64,000 bases of DNA from Spirometra erinaceieuropaei. Lineage: Eukaryota; Platyhelminthes; Cestoda; Diphyllobothriidea; Diphyllobothriidae. Below, piece by piece: positions 42,275-53,749 of this stretch (positions are counted from its first letter, which is position 1; each line of letters begins with the position of its first letter). The stretch covers positions 73,191-137,190 of the forward strand of contig CACRXP010000045.1 of assembly GCA_902702965.1 (NCBI GenBank). The letters run 5' to 3'. Both the position numbers and the translations under genes were made by a program. Below the pieces are notes generated by a model. That model worked only from the letters and a program-made list of their open reading frames with translations. It was not told the origin of the DNA and made no database searches.

Positions 42275-42890
42275 TCAGGAGACGGTGTAATTCTTCCTCG
42301 GAATCTCACAAGGCCTCACGGCCACCGTCTGGGATTATCCCAGAAGCTTAAACGGGAGGGGGGGTCGAGGCGTCCGCCCTCGAACTCAGGATCTGCAGGG
42401 AACCAACCTTACACTATCGCCGAGCGCGGAGCAGAGACGCCTTCTGGTAAAACAACAAGAACAATGAGCTCTTGCTGTTTGCGTAGTGCTGTACAAACAT
42501 CGTTCTAAGTAAGCAGTTTTCATTTGCGTGCTGAATGTTCTTTAACGACCGGCCTCGAAGGATAGGGTTATGGGCTGTTGAGGGCTAGAATATGACAAAT
42601 TCCTTCCTAGTTTAATCATACGGATACGATGGCCGACTGAAGGCCCTTAAAACCTTAACATGCGCGGTCGAGCTTTATAAGAGACGAAGGGTAGGTGCAC
42701 GCCTTTGAGCTTCTCATCTGCTCCGATGACAAATAAAGATCAAGAAATGGAGAAGGAAGAAGGGCGGGAACATCAGGGTGTACATGAAAGTCAGCTGGAG
42801 CAGCCGAACTTCGACCGTGGCCGTAGTTGTTACTGGCATGTTTCTAATAATATGGTAATTGTGATAAAAGTATACACGCGGTGCGTGAGT
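42275..42890. repeat. Duplicated ~600-bp block, copy 1
   Basis: Aligns in order with 43340-43940: GGATCTGCAGGGAACCAAC, CACTATCGC, TTCTAAGTAAGCAGTTTTCA, AACGACCGGCC, TACGATGGCCGACTGAAGG, TTTGAGCTTCTCATC and TGACAAATAAAGATCAA. Copies are clearly diverged. No coding frame is shared between them, so function is unknown. Confidence 0.8.
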
Positions 42891-43339
42891 GAACGATCAG
42901 TGGGGAATCACAAAGTCACATCTGCGAAAGATCGGTCGTATAGCTCGTTGATAGGTGCATCAGTGGTCGCGCTTTCCACCATGAAACAAGTATGCAGGGC
43001 CCTTGTCAGGAACAAGAACGTCAGGAAGACGAGTTGCCCGCTAGCCATGCTGCTGGCTATCCGCGCGTCCACAGGTGGCAAGTATTTGAACAGCATTCAG
43101 TGAGAGGTGGTTGAAAAATCAAGCTCTCAAGTCTGGCGAAAAAAAAACGACCAAAGACCAGTAGCGACAAAGCTACCAGAGCGCAGATGGCTAAGGTATG
43201 GTACGCCGACTGCCCTACAAAATGCCTCAAAGTTAGGAAAACAAAGACTCTGGGGACAGATCGGGCGTGATCACAGTAAGGAACGAGACGAGCCCCGCGG
43301 TACACACAGCTGCCATAGGTGATACAAAGCGGCTTTCAT
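42891..43339. other. Spacer between duplicated blocks
   Basis: Not shared by the two copies. A few short frames occur but none are recognisable. Confidence 0.4.
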
Positions 43340-43940
43340 TACGAGAAGACGAACTTTGCTCCCGCCATCCCATACGACCACACGTCCCAAAATCTTAACC
43401 TGGCAGGGGGGTAGGAGGGATAGAAAAGTCTTTCCGCGAATCCAGGATCCGCAGGGAACCAATCCTACACTATCGCTACACGCAGAGACGACTTCCTATC
43501 AAACAACAACACGAACAATAAACCCAACATCCTTATTATGAAGAAAGTAGACTCGTTCTAAGTAAACAATTTTCACTTGAGTACTGACTATTTTTTAACA
43601 ACCGGCCTTAATGGGTAAAGTTCTTGACTTTTGAGGACTAGAATATTACATGGTCTTTTCTACTTTGACCATAAGGTATGAATTAGGCTGGGGCGGGTAC
43701 GATGGCCGATTGAAGGGCCTCAGAGCCTTAGCATTTTCAGTTCAGTTTCGTAAAAGGTAAAAGGTAGGTGCAAGCTTTTGAGCTTCTCATCCGCTATGAT
43801 GACAAATAAAGGTCAATGAATGGAAAGGGAACATCATGGTGCGCATGAAAGTCTGTTGGAGCGGCCAGATTTCCATTGTAACCACAGTGGTTACTGGCTT
43901 GTTTCTAGTAATATGATAGTCGTAATAAAAATATACACGC
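43340..43940. repeat. Duplicated ~600-bp block, copy 2
   Basis: Second copy of 42275-42890 in the same orientation, with GGATCCGCAGGGAACCAATC, TTCTAAGTAAACAATTTTCA, ACAACCGGCC and TGACAAATAAAGGTCAA. It ends about 70 bases before the COASY exon at 44010. Confidence 0.8.
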
Positions 43941-44009
43941 AAGGCGAAGAAAGCGTCTTTCCTCGCAGAGGAGGCACGCCTACAGTGGAGGAGGAGAAAG
44001 TGAACCTAC

Positions 44010-44298
44010 CTCATCGCACAGCTTGTCCCAACCCCCATCGAATAGGAGGGCAGCATCTATCACGACAACGGGCAGCGAGGAGGAGGCCGGAGTGGCCGAC
44101 TGGATTCGAGTGATCTCCTCCTCCATTGACAGGGCAATCTCCGGCCACACGATGCTATTCAAGGTCTTCAACTTCTCCGGCGAACTGAAGACTATGCTGC
44201 CGAGCTTCTTCCGGTCTATGCGATGCGGAGGCTCGCTGCAGATGATTACGTCGGGAGCGAATTTCTCAATCAGCGCGTGGTAGGTCCGGGTGCCAGGC
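44010..44298 (-). CDS. COASY: CoA synthase exon, dephospho-CoA kinase middle part
   Basis: Begins after an AACAG acceptor with G, which completes the split codon GA/G from the exon at 47045, giving E-PGTRTYHALIEKF. It continues with DRKKLGSIVFSSPEKLKTLN, SIVWPEIALSMEEEI and the kinase signature VVVIDAALLFDGGWDKL. It ends GAG followed by a GTAGGT donor in phase 0. The RKKLGSIVF and IDAALLF motifs are the substrate- and lid-adjacent elements of dephospho-CoA kinases. The exon is 289 bp, free of stops, and agrees in phase with both neighbours. Confidence 0.92.
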
Positions 44299-44394
44299 CT
44301 GTTGGCGCGCGGGTGAGAGTGCGACGAATGTAGTGGTTAGGACTAATATGACTTGCAGATTGGAGCAAAGGCACTTTTGACAACTTGCCCACAC

Positions 44395-45335
44395 AGTCAG
44401 TGACCAATCTTAGCCGAAATTCTGAAGTGCGTTTTCGATTAGGAAGAACTACTTATATGGATTTATAATACTGATTATCATGCAGCAGAATCTTATTATA
44501 TTTCGGACTAGCAAGGATGTTGACTTTTGAATGCACTTTTTCTTGACCCGTAAAAACCCTACTCGGTTGATAAGGACTACTTAAGTAGTAGAAATTTTGT
44601 ACACTTGTTTTCGACGCCCTTGTAAATTCAAATATTTCATGGAAAACGCACAAAAATGTTCTTTCATGCACTCATTTAAAAGTGAATTACGCTTTTTTCA
44701 AATTGTATACTCGATAGAGAGTACCTTTTATTTTAAAGAAAATTTTTGACCATGGGATTTTTAAAACAGCGCAATGTCTATTCACAGAGTATCGTACCTC
44801 ATGAAGTACCGACGAGGTATCATGAGGTATCCTCATGAAGTATCCAAAACAGTCCGCATCTATTGCAAAATTTTGTGAGCTCTACATCGTTTCTTCTTAA
44901 AAGCAAGGAGGAATTCATGATGCTCCTTACGCGGAAAGCATACACCTTGCAGGCTAAAATCGCTAGGCGCTAATGCAACTGCCGATCTGGCTCAAAATTA
45001 TTCGGGAAATGGAAGACGTTTTCAAAGCCTAAATATACCCTTCTTCGAGCATAAAATGCGAAGATGACGCGATTTGCCACTAAACGAACAGAAGAAAGCA
45101 TATTTTGTGCATGTGATCCATAAAATATATGTTAAATTTTAAGGGCGTCGAAAATCAATGTGAAAGATACATACTACTTAAATAGTCACTTTTTGCCAAG
45201 TGCGGTTTCCACGGGAGTTCTGAAGTCAAAATCCTTATGGGTCTGGAATATCATGGGATTACGCCGCATGATAATTAATATTACAACCCCACCCATGCAA
45301 TCTTTCCTAATCGAAAGCGCATTTCGGCAACAGAC
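44395..45335. mobile_element. Foldback element FB5
   Basis: The left arm opens TTAGCCGAAATTCTGAAGTG with CGTTTTCGATTAGGAAG; the right arm closes CTTTCCTAATCGAAAGCGCA then TTTCGG. Inner blocks AAGGACTACTTAAGTAG and ACTACTTAAATAGTC are also inverted. No coding frame. Confidence 0.7.
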
Positions 45336-45925
45336 TGTAAGTAGGCTTAGGTGTGCCTGGGGAAAGTTCTCCAAACGTTAAAGCGGCAACAACAATAGTC
45401 AAAATTATAGACGTGACCGCCGCAGTGAGTTACCTTCTTGATCTTGTAGGACGGCATCGAGGATATGTCTCTCATAGGGCTCTTCCACGCGCATACTCTT
45501 TAAGCACATATAAAGCATGCACTAATACACAGACTAAAACGCTTCCCAGTTGGAGAGGCTACTCTAATAAGAGTTGGAATAAGGAAGTGCCTGTAAAGTA
45601 TTCGAACACAGCGGCGTGCTCGGTTTTGGTTGACGATCCTCTTCCGATTTCGGTGGCCGACCCGTCACATTGTCGTTTTCCTCTGGAGAAATTTCATCTC
45701 CTTCTCTCTCTTTTTCCCGGCCATGCAATATCAGGGAGAAAGCACCGATGCAATACGAAAGCGTCTGTAGCAAACGTTATTCCCACGGAAATCCATCAGT
45801 TTGACAGTCGCCCAACGGCGTTGTCGGCGTCTGGTGGCAACACTCTGGGGTCCTGACTCCGCGAACGTGAGGATCCCGATGACCGGTGCTCGGGCAACCT
45901 TGCATCTGTCTACCAGAAGGTAGAA
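45336..45925. other. No recognisable gene
   Basis: A 167-codon plus-strand frame (45353-45856) has no recognisable family; probably chance. Confidence 0.4.
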
Positions 45926-45929
45926 AAGA

Positions 45930-46268
45930 CAAAGTACGAGAATTACCAAGGCATAGCCCTGCTCTACACTGTTGCGAAAGTCTTCGCTATTGTCGTTCTC
46001 AGGCGAGGACGAGACTCAACCAGTCCGGGTCTTGGACTGGGCGTGGATGCGCGGATCACACATTCACACGGCGGTGCATTCTTGAAGTAATCTCATGACT
46101 AACGGTAGCTGACGGCCGTCTGCTTTGTTTATGTCGCCGAGGCGTTCGATTCCATCTGTCGGGAGTCTCTGCGACAGACAATTGAAGTGGATAGCATGCC
46201 GGCAAGAATAATCGCCACGATCGTGGTCCACTATCGCTCCACCAGTGCGCGGGATCTGGTTCATAACG

Positions 46269-46305
<37 letters not shown>

Positions 46306-46790
46306 GTACAATATTTGATTTGGCGTTTGACAAGGCGATATCCTGTCGCCTATTTTGTTAAACTACGTCATTAACTGGATTCTCGAAAGGACCCTACACG
46401 GTTTGGGCGACAATTAATTCACACCCGGACGCCAGCCGACCGATCTCAACTACACTGGCCTGACTGGCCTCAACTACGCTGACGATATCGCCTTGCTGGC
46501 CTCAAGCTTTGGTGATCTACAGTCTGTGGTATCACAGGTGAATAAGAACGCTAAATCAGCCAGTCTATCCATAAAAGCCGGGAGGATTAAAGTGTTTTCG
46601 AACTGCATCCAGAATCAAGTGGAGGTACTTCTCCGGATTAATGACGGTCAATTTAAATAAGTAGGCAATTCCAAACTGTACGGACTATCTCAAGTCTTCG
46701 AGGTGGATGCCAACTTCAGACGCGTATAATTATTTTCAAGAGGGGTGGAAAACTGTCATCTTAAGCAGGAGACTGGTTCCTCCGGAGCTA
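45930..46790 (+). pseudogene. RTE-like LINE RT fragment, decayed
   Basis: Scattered frames give NYQGIALLYTVAKVF (RT motif N-Y-R-G-I), FVYVAEAFDSICRESL (palm D region), a LNYADDIALLAS-like catalytic stretch near 46475-46505, then SAKSASLSI-like and KVFSNCIQNQVE-like text matching 17165-17260. Many frameshifts. A (CT)n run interrupts it at 46266-46301. Confidence 0.7.
46266..46301. repeat. (CT)n microsatellite
   Basis: About 17 CT units inside the decayed RT. Confidence 0.9.
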
Positions 46791-47044
46791 TCAGATCTCA
46801 GCTAGTACAACCGGAGCACGCATCAGTCGGGCAGGACGTGACTCGTTGGACAGCGACTGCGCAGGGCAGTCTTGTGGAGGGATGAGTTCCTGCAGCTACT
46901 GGATCCGAAAGTAGGCGCACTTATCCACCTCTATAGGATTGGTAACGACTACGCTCTGCGAGCCTTTTATGGACTACCCACTTGCCGGATCGGCATTTTC
47001 TGATTGTGTTCAGTTTTAAATTCCTAGACAGCAAGGTAACTTAC
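46791..47044. other. Intron sequence, nothing recognised
   Basis: Possibly the decayed continuation of the RTE-like fragment. No motif supports this firmly. Confidence 0.35.
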
Positions 47045-47317
47045 TCGTAGATGGCGTGAGCAATTTGGTCGGCGGGTAAGAAGGAGATCCTTTCACTGCC
47101 AAAGTCTGCCAGATGACGACAGATGGAGGACTTGCCAGACCCTGCAGGACCTGCAAGGCCAATTACGTAGGGACGTCGTCTGCGGTCCCGACCAGAAGCG
47201 ACCTGAGATCTCGGCGGACGAAGTAGGCGACCGAGCAGTTGTAGCCGTGAAGTAGATGAGCTTATCTTTTCTTCAGGCCAGGCGGATGGGCAATGGAGTC
47301 CCTCAGCGGAGCCGCAA
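47045..47317 (-). CDS. COASY: CoA synthase exon, linker and dephospho-CoA kinase P-loop
   Basis: Carries the ATP-binding Walker A loop of the kinase domain: YVIGLAGPAGSGKSSICRHL, followed by LPADQIAHAIYE. Upstream, PEEKISSSTSRLQLLGRLLR matches the linker ending the PPAT domain in animal CoA synthases (E-E-D-K-V-S-S-S-S, L-G-N-L-L-R-P-P in human). The chosen acceptor is a strong one: ACTAAC branch point, pyrimidine-rich stretch, CTCATAG. The exon then starts with one base of a split codon, and 273 bases end in two bases (GA) before GTAAGT, consistent with the next exon. The first ~15 residues are not conserved, so the start could be slightly downstream. Confidence 0.88.
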
Positions 47318-47499
47318 CTATGAGCGATATGGACAGGGGAAGGTTAGTGAAAATAAAGTCGACAAACGTAGGTAATGATAAGTAATCATGGGCAGGAAGC
47401 GCCGAGCCCCGTGAAATACTGAGAATGCTTGTGATAAAATGTCGACATTTCTTGTAACCGGGCATGAATAATTTGATTGACTCGATTCAAAAAGACCCA

Positions 47500-47590
47500 G
47501 CAGCTTCGGAGGAACTAGAACCCTCAGCAGTATGGGCGTGGAGTTAGTACAACCAGCGTTCTAACTACCTGAGCCACGCAGTCCCCGAGG
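47500..47590 (-). tRNA. Degenerate tRNA-like sequence
   Basis: The minus strand has an A-box-like GTGGCTCAGGTAGTTAGAAC, the loop GTACTAA shared with the 2.7-kb copy, and a B-box-like GAGGGTTCTAGTTCCTC with a four-pair T stem. Acceptor and anticodon stems are poor. A pseudogene or SINE head of the same family. Confidence 0.45.
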
Positions 47591-48334
47591 GAGCCTTGCA
47601 ATTTCAAATTTGGGCTAAGACAGTAGGCTGACTGCCCCAGAAGGTCTTCCTAAGCGGGTGACCTAAATCAAATGTGATAGTACTCCAGGATTTCACTAAA
47701 GAGGCTGTTGGTTATACCAAAGTCAAGTCCCTACTGTTGCATGTTCGGATGCTGCAGTGATTGCCGAGTTCTTTACAACTGGGTTAATTGCACTTGCTTA
47801 AACCAAAACACACAAAAACTCATGAATCATTGACTGAAATGTAATTTCCGTTAAGACGATTTGCCTAGGTGGGGTTGTAATATTGATTAGTGGTATGTCA
47901 CTACACATCACGATGTCACCTGACCAAAATCGTCTTAACCCTGCATACCAACAATTATTTACTTTCATAATATTACTGTCTATATTTCAGTAACGCTCGT
48001 TTTTGAAATTAAGTATTGCCCCAAATTCTTGCACGGGGATGCTGACAATCACTTTGGCGCCTACCGACAACTGCGAACGTACCAAATTTCCTACGGTAAA
48101 TTTGCCCATAGACTGTCTACTGTGCAACGTACTAAGTAGTGCCAGTGTTTATAACACATGGGATGATTCGTTTATCTGCGCAGTTTCGACAATTCGTCCG
48201 TAGCTGTTTGATGTTTCCGTTACCAACTTGCTTCTGACAAATGGGTAGTTGAAAGGCGTAACACCAACACTTCCATCAAATAAACTGAACTGAGCATAAT
48301 CCAAAGACGCCCCTGTCACGGCAGGATTATGGCC

Positions 48335-49045
48335 TCTAAATACGCATTTTGCCGACCAGGTTCACGGATCACGATCGCTAAAACGACTAGTTAAATGGTA
48401 GGCATTTTCCAATCGAATTTCGATGTCCGCGCAAATTCAAAAATATTTAATAAAGAGCACGCATAAAAGTATCCTTCCTTAAACTCCCTTTATAGTAATT
48501 CCCGTCTTCAAATCACCTACTCGAAGGAAGGTTGTCTACCAGTTTTAATCTTATTTCGATTTCTGAATAATTTTGAATCAGACCTGCTGTTGCATTAGTG
48601 TTTGGGGTCTTCAATCTACAAGGTGAACACTGTCCACTTCAAAAAATCATATATTATTCCGGTTATTAAGGTTTCATACAGACCTCCCAAAATTTGGCAA
48701 TGGATGAGTAACACATTGTATACATCATAAGGCAGATACGATGATATTTGAACAGATAAGCAAAGAACACAAAAGATCCCACAATTAATAAATTTTTTCA
48801 AACTGAAGAATTTCGTTTCGTCATACACTCGTTTTGCTGGACATTTCATCTTCTTCAAAGTTGCCGAAAATTGCACGCCTAAAGAAGACGCAATTTTCGG
48901 TAAATTTGAAGAAGACGAAATGTTCTGCCAAAGGAGTGCAAATAAGGCTATTATTATACATGCTTTCCCTCTGGATTATGCTGCATGATAATATTATAAT
49001 CCCACCTTAGTAATTCATTCCGATCGAGATCATATTTGAAAAGAT
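48335..49045. mobile_element. Foldback element FB6, decayed
   Basis: The left part reads like FB left arms (CAATCGAATTTCGATGTCCG, CAAATTCAAAAATATTTAAT, GAGCACGCATAAAAG); the right part ends GGATTATGCTGCATGATAAT then CCCACCTTAGTAATTCATTC. Ends are less clear than in other members. Confidence 0.55.
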
Positions 49046-49249
49046 TAGGAAAAGACGTACTTTGGCAAAGGATGAATGTGACAGGCAAATTTTCATGCAT
49101 TAATACCAGAAATCCCACAGATTTTGTCGAAAACCCATGGACAAATTACACGCACGTAGGAAGTGGATCTTCTCGGATTTTATGCGAAGATGTAACCGAC
49201 TGGAAGTCCGCTAATAAAGAGCGCCTGCAAATGACTGAAGGATAGTTAT

Positions 49250-50240
49250 TCTTACATCTATTTGTTGCAAAATCATAAGGGAAATCATTAAGAAAGCGTG
49301 GAGGCAGTTGTTCGAGGAGCATAACCTCCTCTCCAATGTCCCACACGGCCTTCGAAGTAGTAGGTCCTGTCTTACGAATCTGCTCTTTTCCCCCTAAACG
49401 TTCGACCAAAGCACGAAATATCGGGCACGCCATCTATATCGACTTCAAAGAGGCCTTTAACGGCGTTCTTCACCAACGTCTCCTGCATATACTATGCAGT
49501 GTGGGAGTTCGTGGACGCCTCTTTGTATGGATTCAGAACTTTTAACTGGGCGGTTCTAGAGAGTGCAGGTCGGGCGCCAGCAGTCCTCACAGGTAACCGT
49601 GGTAAGTGACATCCCACAGGGCTCACTCTTAAGCCCCCACGTTATTCCTTGTTTTCATCAATGACTGCGTTGGGGACATAGATGGTGATGCCATCCTGTT
49701 CGCTGACGGCAAACAATTGTGGAAAGTTGGTCACAACACAGCAGACGGAGAGACCATTTGCAAATAGACTTGAACAGGCTCGAGTACTGGTGGCTTGTGC
49801 CCTTCAAGTTCAGTAAGTACAACTTTCTTTAACTCGGCAGCGGCAGAGCCTTCAGCCCCAGGACTTACTTTCTAGACGATACACCACTGCATTATGTTGA
49901 CAGTCAGCAGGAGTTGGGTGTGTGGATTTCATCTTCACTCAAGCCAACACTCAACTACATAGCCTTGCATATTATGAATGGCATGGACTATTACTTTGTC
50001 CCCAGTGTTCCCTAAAACTGCGCACAGATAGGGCAAGGATCAATGGACGTGAGTTTTTCTTCAGTACAGTGGTTGCAGAGTGGAACGTCCCGCCCACTCA
50101 TGCCGTCCGTCCTCCTGTGTGGATTCATTTAAATGCAGACTCAATACGCATCAAACCTCCCGATCACCGTTCAAATGCATACCCACATAACCGGTCACCT
50201 ACATTACATTTGATTATACTACTTGCAATAAGACAGTGGG
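49250..50240 (+). pseudogene. LINE RT and 3' end, decayed (third subfamily)
   Basis: Order of remnants: KIIREIIKKAW-like then EHNLLSNVPHGLRSSRSCLT-like text, HAIYIDFKEAFNGVLHQRLL (palm D), GVRGRLFVWIQNF, a SDIPQGSLLSP-like segment, INDCVGDIDGDAILFADGKQ (FADD reduced to FADG), and ELGVWISSSLKPTLN followed by LKLRTDRARINGREFFFSTV and AEWN. Stops and frameshifts throughout. The last ~420 bases recur at 51146-51565. Confidence 0.8.
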
Positions 50241-50444
50241 CGTTCATGTTTACTATTTTTAGACCAAGGGACCGCACCGCGGGGGTTCTTATTCCGGTGT
50301 CTTGTCAATATTTCGTGTTAATCTGTGCGGCGGCCGCCAATATTTCGCTTTATGCCTCAGTGACTTTTGGAACAATTGTTAGACGGACGTGCAAAGACCG
50401 ACTTCTACACTCCTGTTAACCGAAGCCTCGCTGAGTCCGACAGC

Positions 50445-52005
50445 GACCGATCTCATAAAATGTCAACCGGAATTCTGAAATGCGCTTTCGATTAAGACGG
50501 AGTACCTGAGTGGGGCTGTAAGATTGATTATCTTACGAAATAACCCCGTGATATTTTAGACACGTCAGGGTGTTAACTTTTTACTGAGCTTCTTTTTGGC
50601 CACTTGCAGAAACCACACCCGGCAAATACTAATTACTTATGTAGTGCGCTTTTTCTATGTCGATTTTCGATGCCCCTGTGAATTCAAATACGGTTCATAG
50701 AAAACCTCCATAAAAATATTATTTACCGCATTCATTTGGTGGCAAATCATACTCTCTTCCAAGTCCATACTTGAAGAAAGGGTATGCTTTGGTTTTTAAA
50801 GTTTTCAATTCCCAAATGGTTTCGAACTCGATCGGCTGTTGGACTTTCGTTTAGGACTTTCAGTCTTCAAGCTGTTCACTTTCCGCGTAAGTGAAAACGG
50901 GCATTGCTTTGTGCCAACGAGAAAATATCATTTGGGAAAAATAAGATGTAGTAACGGATGCAGACTATTTTGTACACTTGATGAGGAGCACAGACAGATA
51001 CGATGATATTCTAATGTACATTACACGGTCTTGAAAAACATCATAGAAACTTTTAAAAACCGAAGAATATCCTTTCTTGGATAGAAAATTTGAAGACGTT
51101 ATTTGCTACCAAATGAGTACGAGAAAAATATTTTTGTGCAGTTTCATGATACACCATTGCACTAAGTTGACAGTCAGAAGGAGTTGGGTGTGTGGGTTTC
51201 ATCTTCACTCAAACCAACACTCAACTGCACAGCCTTGCATACTACGAATGGTATGGACTGTTGCTTTGTCCCCAGTGATTTTTCCACTCAGGCTAGTACA
51301 CCCACCTTCCGTGGTCGTCCCCTAAAACTGCGCACAGATAGAGCAAGGATCAATGGACGTGAGTTTTTCTTCAGTACAGTGGCTTCAGAATGGGACGTCC
51401 CGCCCACTGATGCTGCCCTGTCCTCCTGTGTGTATTCATTTAAATGCAAACTCAATACGCATCAAGCCTTCTAATTACCGTTCACGCACATGCCCACATA
51501 ACCAGTCACCTACATTACATCTGATTATACTACTTGCAATAAGTCAGTGGGCGTTCATGTTTACTGTAGTAACGGATGCAGACTATTTTGTATACTTGAT
51601 GAGGAGCACCATTAAACAGACAGATACGATGATATTCTAATGGACATTACACGGTCTTGAAAAACATCATAGAAACTTTTAAAAACCGAAGAATATCCTT
51701 TTTCGGTAGAAAATTTGAAGACGTTATTTGCTACCAAATGATTACGAGAAAGATATTTTTGTACAGTTTCATGCAAAATATTTTTTTTATGTATAAGGGC
51801 GTCGAAGATGGGCAGAGGAAATGCCCACTACTTAAGTAGTCGCTTTTACCGAGTGCAGTTTTTTGAGGGTGGACGAAAAAGAAGGACATTCAAAAGCGAA
51901 AAGCCTGACGCGTCTGAAATACCTCGAACTTATGCCACAACCCACCCAAGTAATCTCTCCTAATCAAAAACGAATTTCAGAATAGCGGTCAACATTCCGT
52001 GAGAC
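50445..52005. mobile_element. Foldback element FB7 interrupted by a LINE 3' fragment
   Basis: The left end is GATCTCATAAAATGTCAACC with TGCGCTTTCGATTAAGACGG; the right end is CCTAATCAAAAACGAATTTC then AGCGGTCAACATTCCGTGAG. The central right-arm part is present twice (about 50946-51145 and 51566-51775) on either side of a 420-bp LINE piece. No coding frame of its own. Confidence 0.7.
51146..51565 (+). pseudogene. LINE 3' end, second copy inside FB7
   Basis: Matches 49878-50250 closely: TACACCATTGCACTAAGTTG, GGAGTTGGGTGTGTGGGTTT, then LKLRTDRARINGREFFFSTV and the downstream CATAACCAGTCACCTACATT tail. It retains about 35 codons (THPPSVVV / ASTPTFRGR) deleted from the 49.9-kb copy, so neither is a simple copy of the other. 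Confidence 0.8.
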
Positions 52006-52885
52006 CGGTCATTCACTGCATAGGGGAAGTACGTCGGACGGCTTCGATCAGGGCTACGAAGATCTTATTGGCCCTGAGTGTCCAGCGAGGTAGGAAGCTC
52101 GGACACGTAAACTCCTCGATCAGCTGATTGAAAACCCTAACTTGTCTTTTGTAGCGTGGGCGACTTGGTCGGCGGGACGGAGGGGTAGTTGTTTTCAGGC
52201 GACTGAATGGTAAACAAACCGTGACGCCTAATCGTCAGAGATGCGCACTACGAATGTGCAAACGGGAGGCAAGGGCGAAAATGTAGCTAGTTGTGACGGC
52301 GCGATTTTCAGACCAATTCAAGAGTGTTTAGAAGAGAACACATAGCGTATAATCTAGAACTCACATTGGACCCTTGGCGAAGTGTATTTCTTCAATGTGT
52401 AGGGGAGGAAAGCCCTTTTCTGAGCGCAGTTGGTTGATCTTCTGGCTGCCCTGCGAGAGTTAAGAAGAAGGGGGAGTGTAGATAGCAGTCTAAACTCAGG
52501 GGAGGAGTTGGCGATAACGGCGTGCTTTGACTTGGGTTGATGACCAATCAAGATAAAAAATGGAAGTTTGGGTAAAGTTGAGATAGAAAACCTCAACAAA
52601 TGTTCTGAAGTAATTACGACTCCAAAACGATTGTTTGGCAAGGGGTAACACATGTTTTTAATTACGCACGTCGATAGCGAGGGTTGAGATCCAAAGGGTT
52701 AACAGACCAACAGTTAATTCTCAGGAAGATCAGTGCTTTCTAAATTCAATATGACTTATAAGCGGAAGGCCAAGTCGAGCTCCAGGATCGGGCTGAGGAT
52801 TGTTGGGGGATGTGGATCGATTAAACTTCTACTGAGGATGTTAGTAGACTGTACTTCATTTAGACAGTACAGTCAGACACGGGAG
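52006..52885. other. No recognisable gene
   Basis: Chance frames only; a minus-strand frame at 52354-52653 has no family resemblance. Near 52150-52190 the minus strand briefly resembles the end of the COASY P-loop exon (see findings). Confidence 0.4.
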
Positions 52886-52887
52886 TA

Positions 52888-52903
52888 CCACCCCCCCCCC
52901 CCC
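52888..52903. repeat. Poly-C tract
   Basis: Run of about 15 C residues. Confidence 0.85.
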
Positions 52904-52963
52904 GGACTACGGGCGGCCCTGCGCCAAATTTTAGTGAGTATCGACTTCCGTGCACTAACTTCG

Positions 52964-53003
52964 ACCCTAAACCTAACCCTAACACTAACATTCAACCCTA
53001 ATG
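52964..53003. repeat. Short telomere-like (CCCTAA) tract
   Basis: Variants ACCCTAAACCTAACCCTAAC and TTCAACCCTAATG; the reverse-strand counterpart of the degenerate array at 11.3 kb but shorter. Confidence 0.6.
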
Positions 53004-53749
53004 AATTTTAAGGCAAGACTATCTGCAATACGGGGAGTCCATATTTCCGTGCCCAGCCGGAAGTAAATTAAAATGGGCGCACTACTTAAGTAGACGTTGG
53101 GTGATGACACCAAAGGATCACCGCCAAAATGCATTATTCAACTCAGTTTAGTGAGGAAAATAGGCGTGAGTTTTTGAGTACCCTATTTGCGACATAGAAT
53201 TGGCCGCAGTGTACAAAGAAAATATGTAGGCTAAAATAGTTACTAAAATTGTTACTGAGAAGTGTTTACCAACAAAGACAAGAACGTGACTGGAATAACC
53301 GTTTCTGACTTGCCTGACATCATCAGCCAGCAATACTTCAACCCCGGGGACGCATAATCGACATTCGAACCTCGAGCCGATTGATCATCAAAACAACACT
53401 CGGCATTGCACTAACAGACTCGCCTCGAGTCGGCTGAGCTCGGGAGTATTTACTCACACGAAAGTGTTGTCCACAGAGGACGTAACGTGGCGCTACTGAA
53501 CTGATAGAATTCGGGCTTTTAGCAGAGTACACCTTAAATTTGGGTTGCGGAGGCTGGCGGATAGCCATGCGACGTTCGGCATAAAACGATACGTAGGAAG
53601 CAAGTAAAATGTATGTGTATATGGATAGTGGTAAGTAGAGATCTGTCCAACAAGCACCAGCGTAATAGTTCAGTCATCGATGCCGACGATGGCCATCTTG
53701 TGCTCCATAGCAGGGTGAGAGCAAGGATGGTGACTTGAGCATGAATTAG
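53004..53749. other. No recognisable gene
   Basis: The segment 53130-53215 (ATTCAACTCAGTTTAGTGAGG, then GGCGTGAGTTTTTGAGTACC) resembles the 3' end of LINE copy C at 27846-27900, so a short LINE tail is probably present. Nothing else recognised. Confidence 0.45.

Larger units (their letters stand above)
40632..44009 (-). other. COASY: COASY last intron (3378 bp)
   Basis: Donor GAG then GTAGGT at 44009; acceptor CTCCAAG at 40632-40633. It holds a hairpin, a SINE-like element, Penelope fragment, repeat S and a duplicated block, listed separately. Confidence 0.8.
44299..47044 (-). other. COASY: COASY intron (2746 bp)
   Basis: Donor TACGA then GTAAGT; acceptor CAACAG. It contains foldback element FB5, an RTE-like fragment and a CT microsatellite. 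Confidence 0.8.

Noticed and set aside
47262..47465. Minus-strand frame ending LSISLIVAAPLRDSIAHPP as the missing COASY linking exon
   Set aside because: It vaguely resembles the PPAT end but lacks GG-x-x-x-N-x-x-R, is in the wrong frame for the following exon, and overlaps the branch point and acceptor used by it.
48003..48203. 66-codon plus-strand frame
   Set aside because: No family resemblance and no supporting context; it sits beside repeat remnants.
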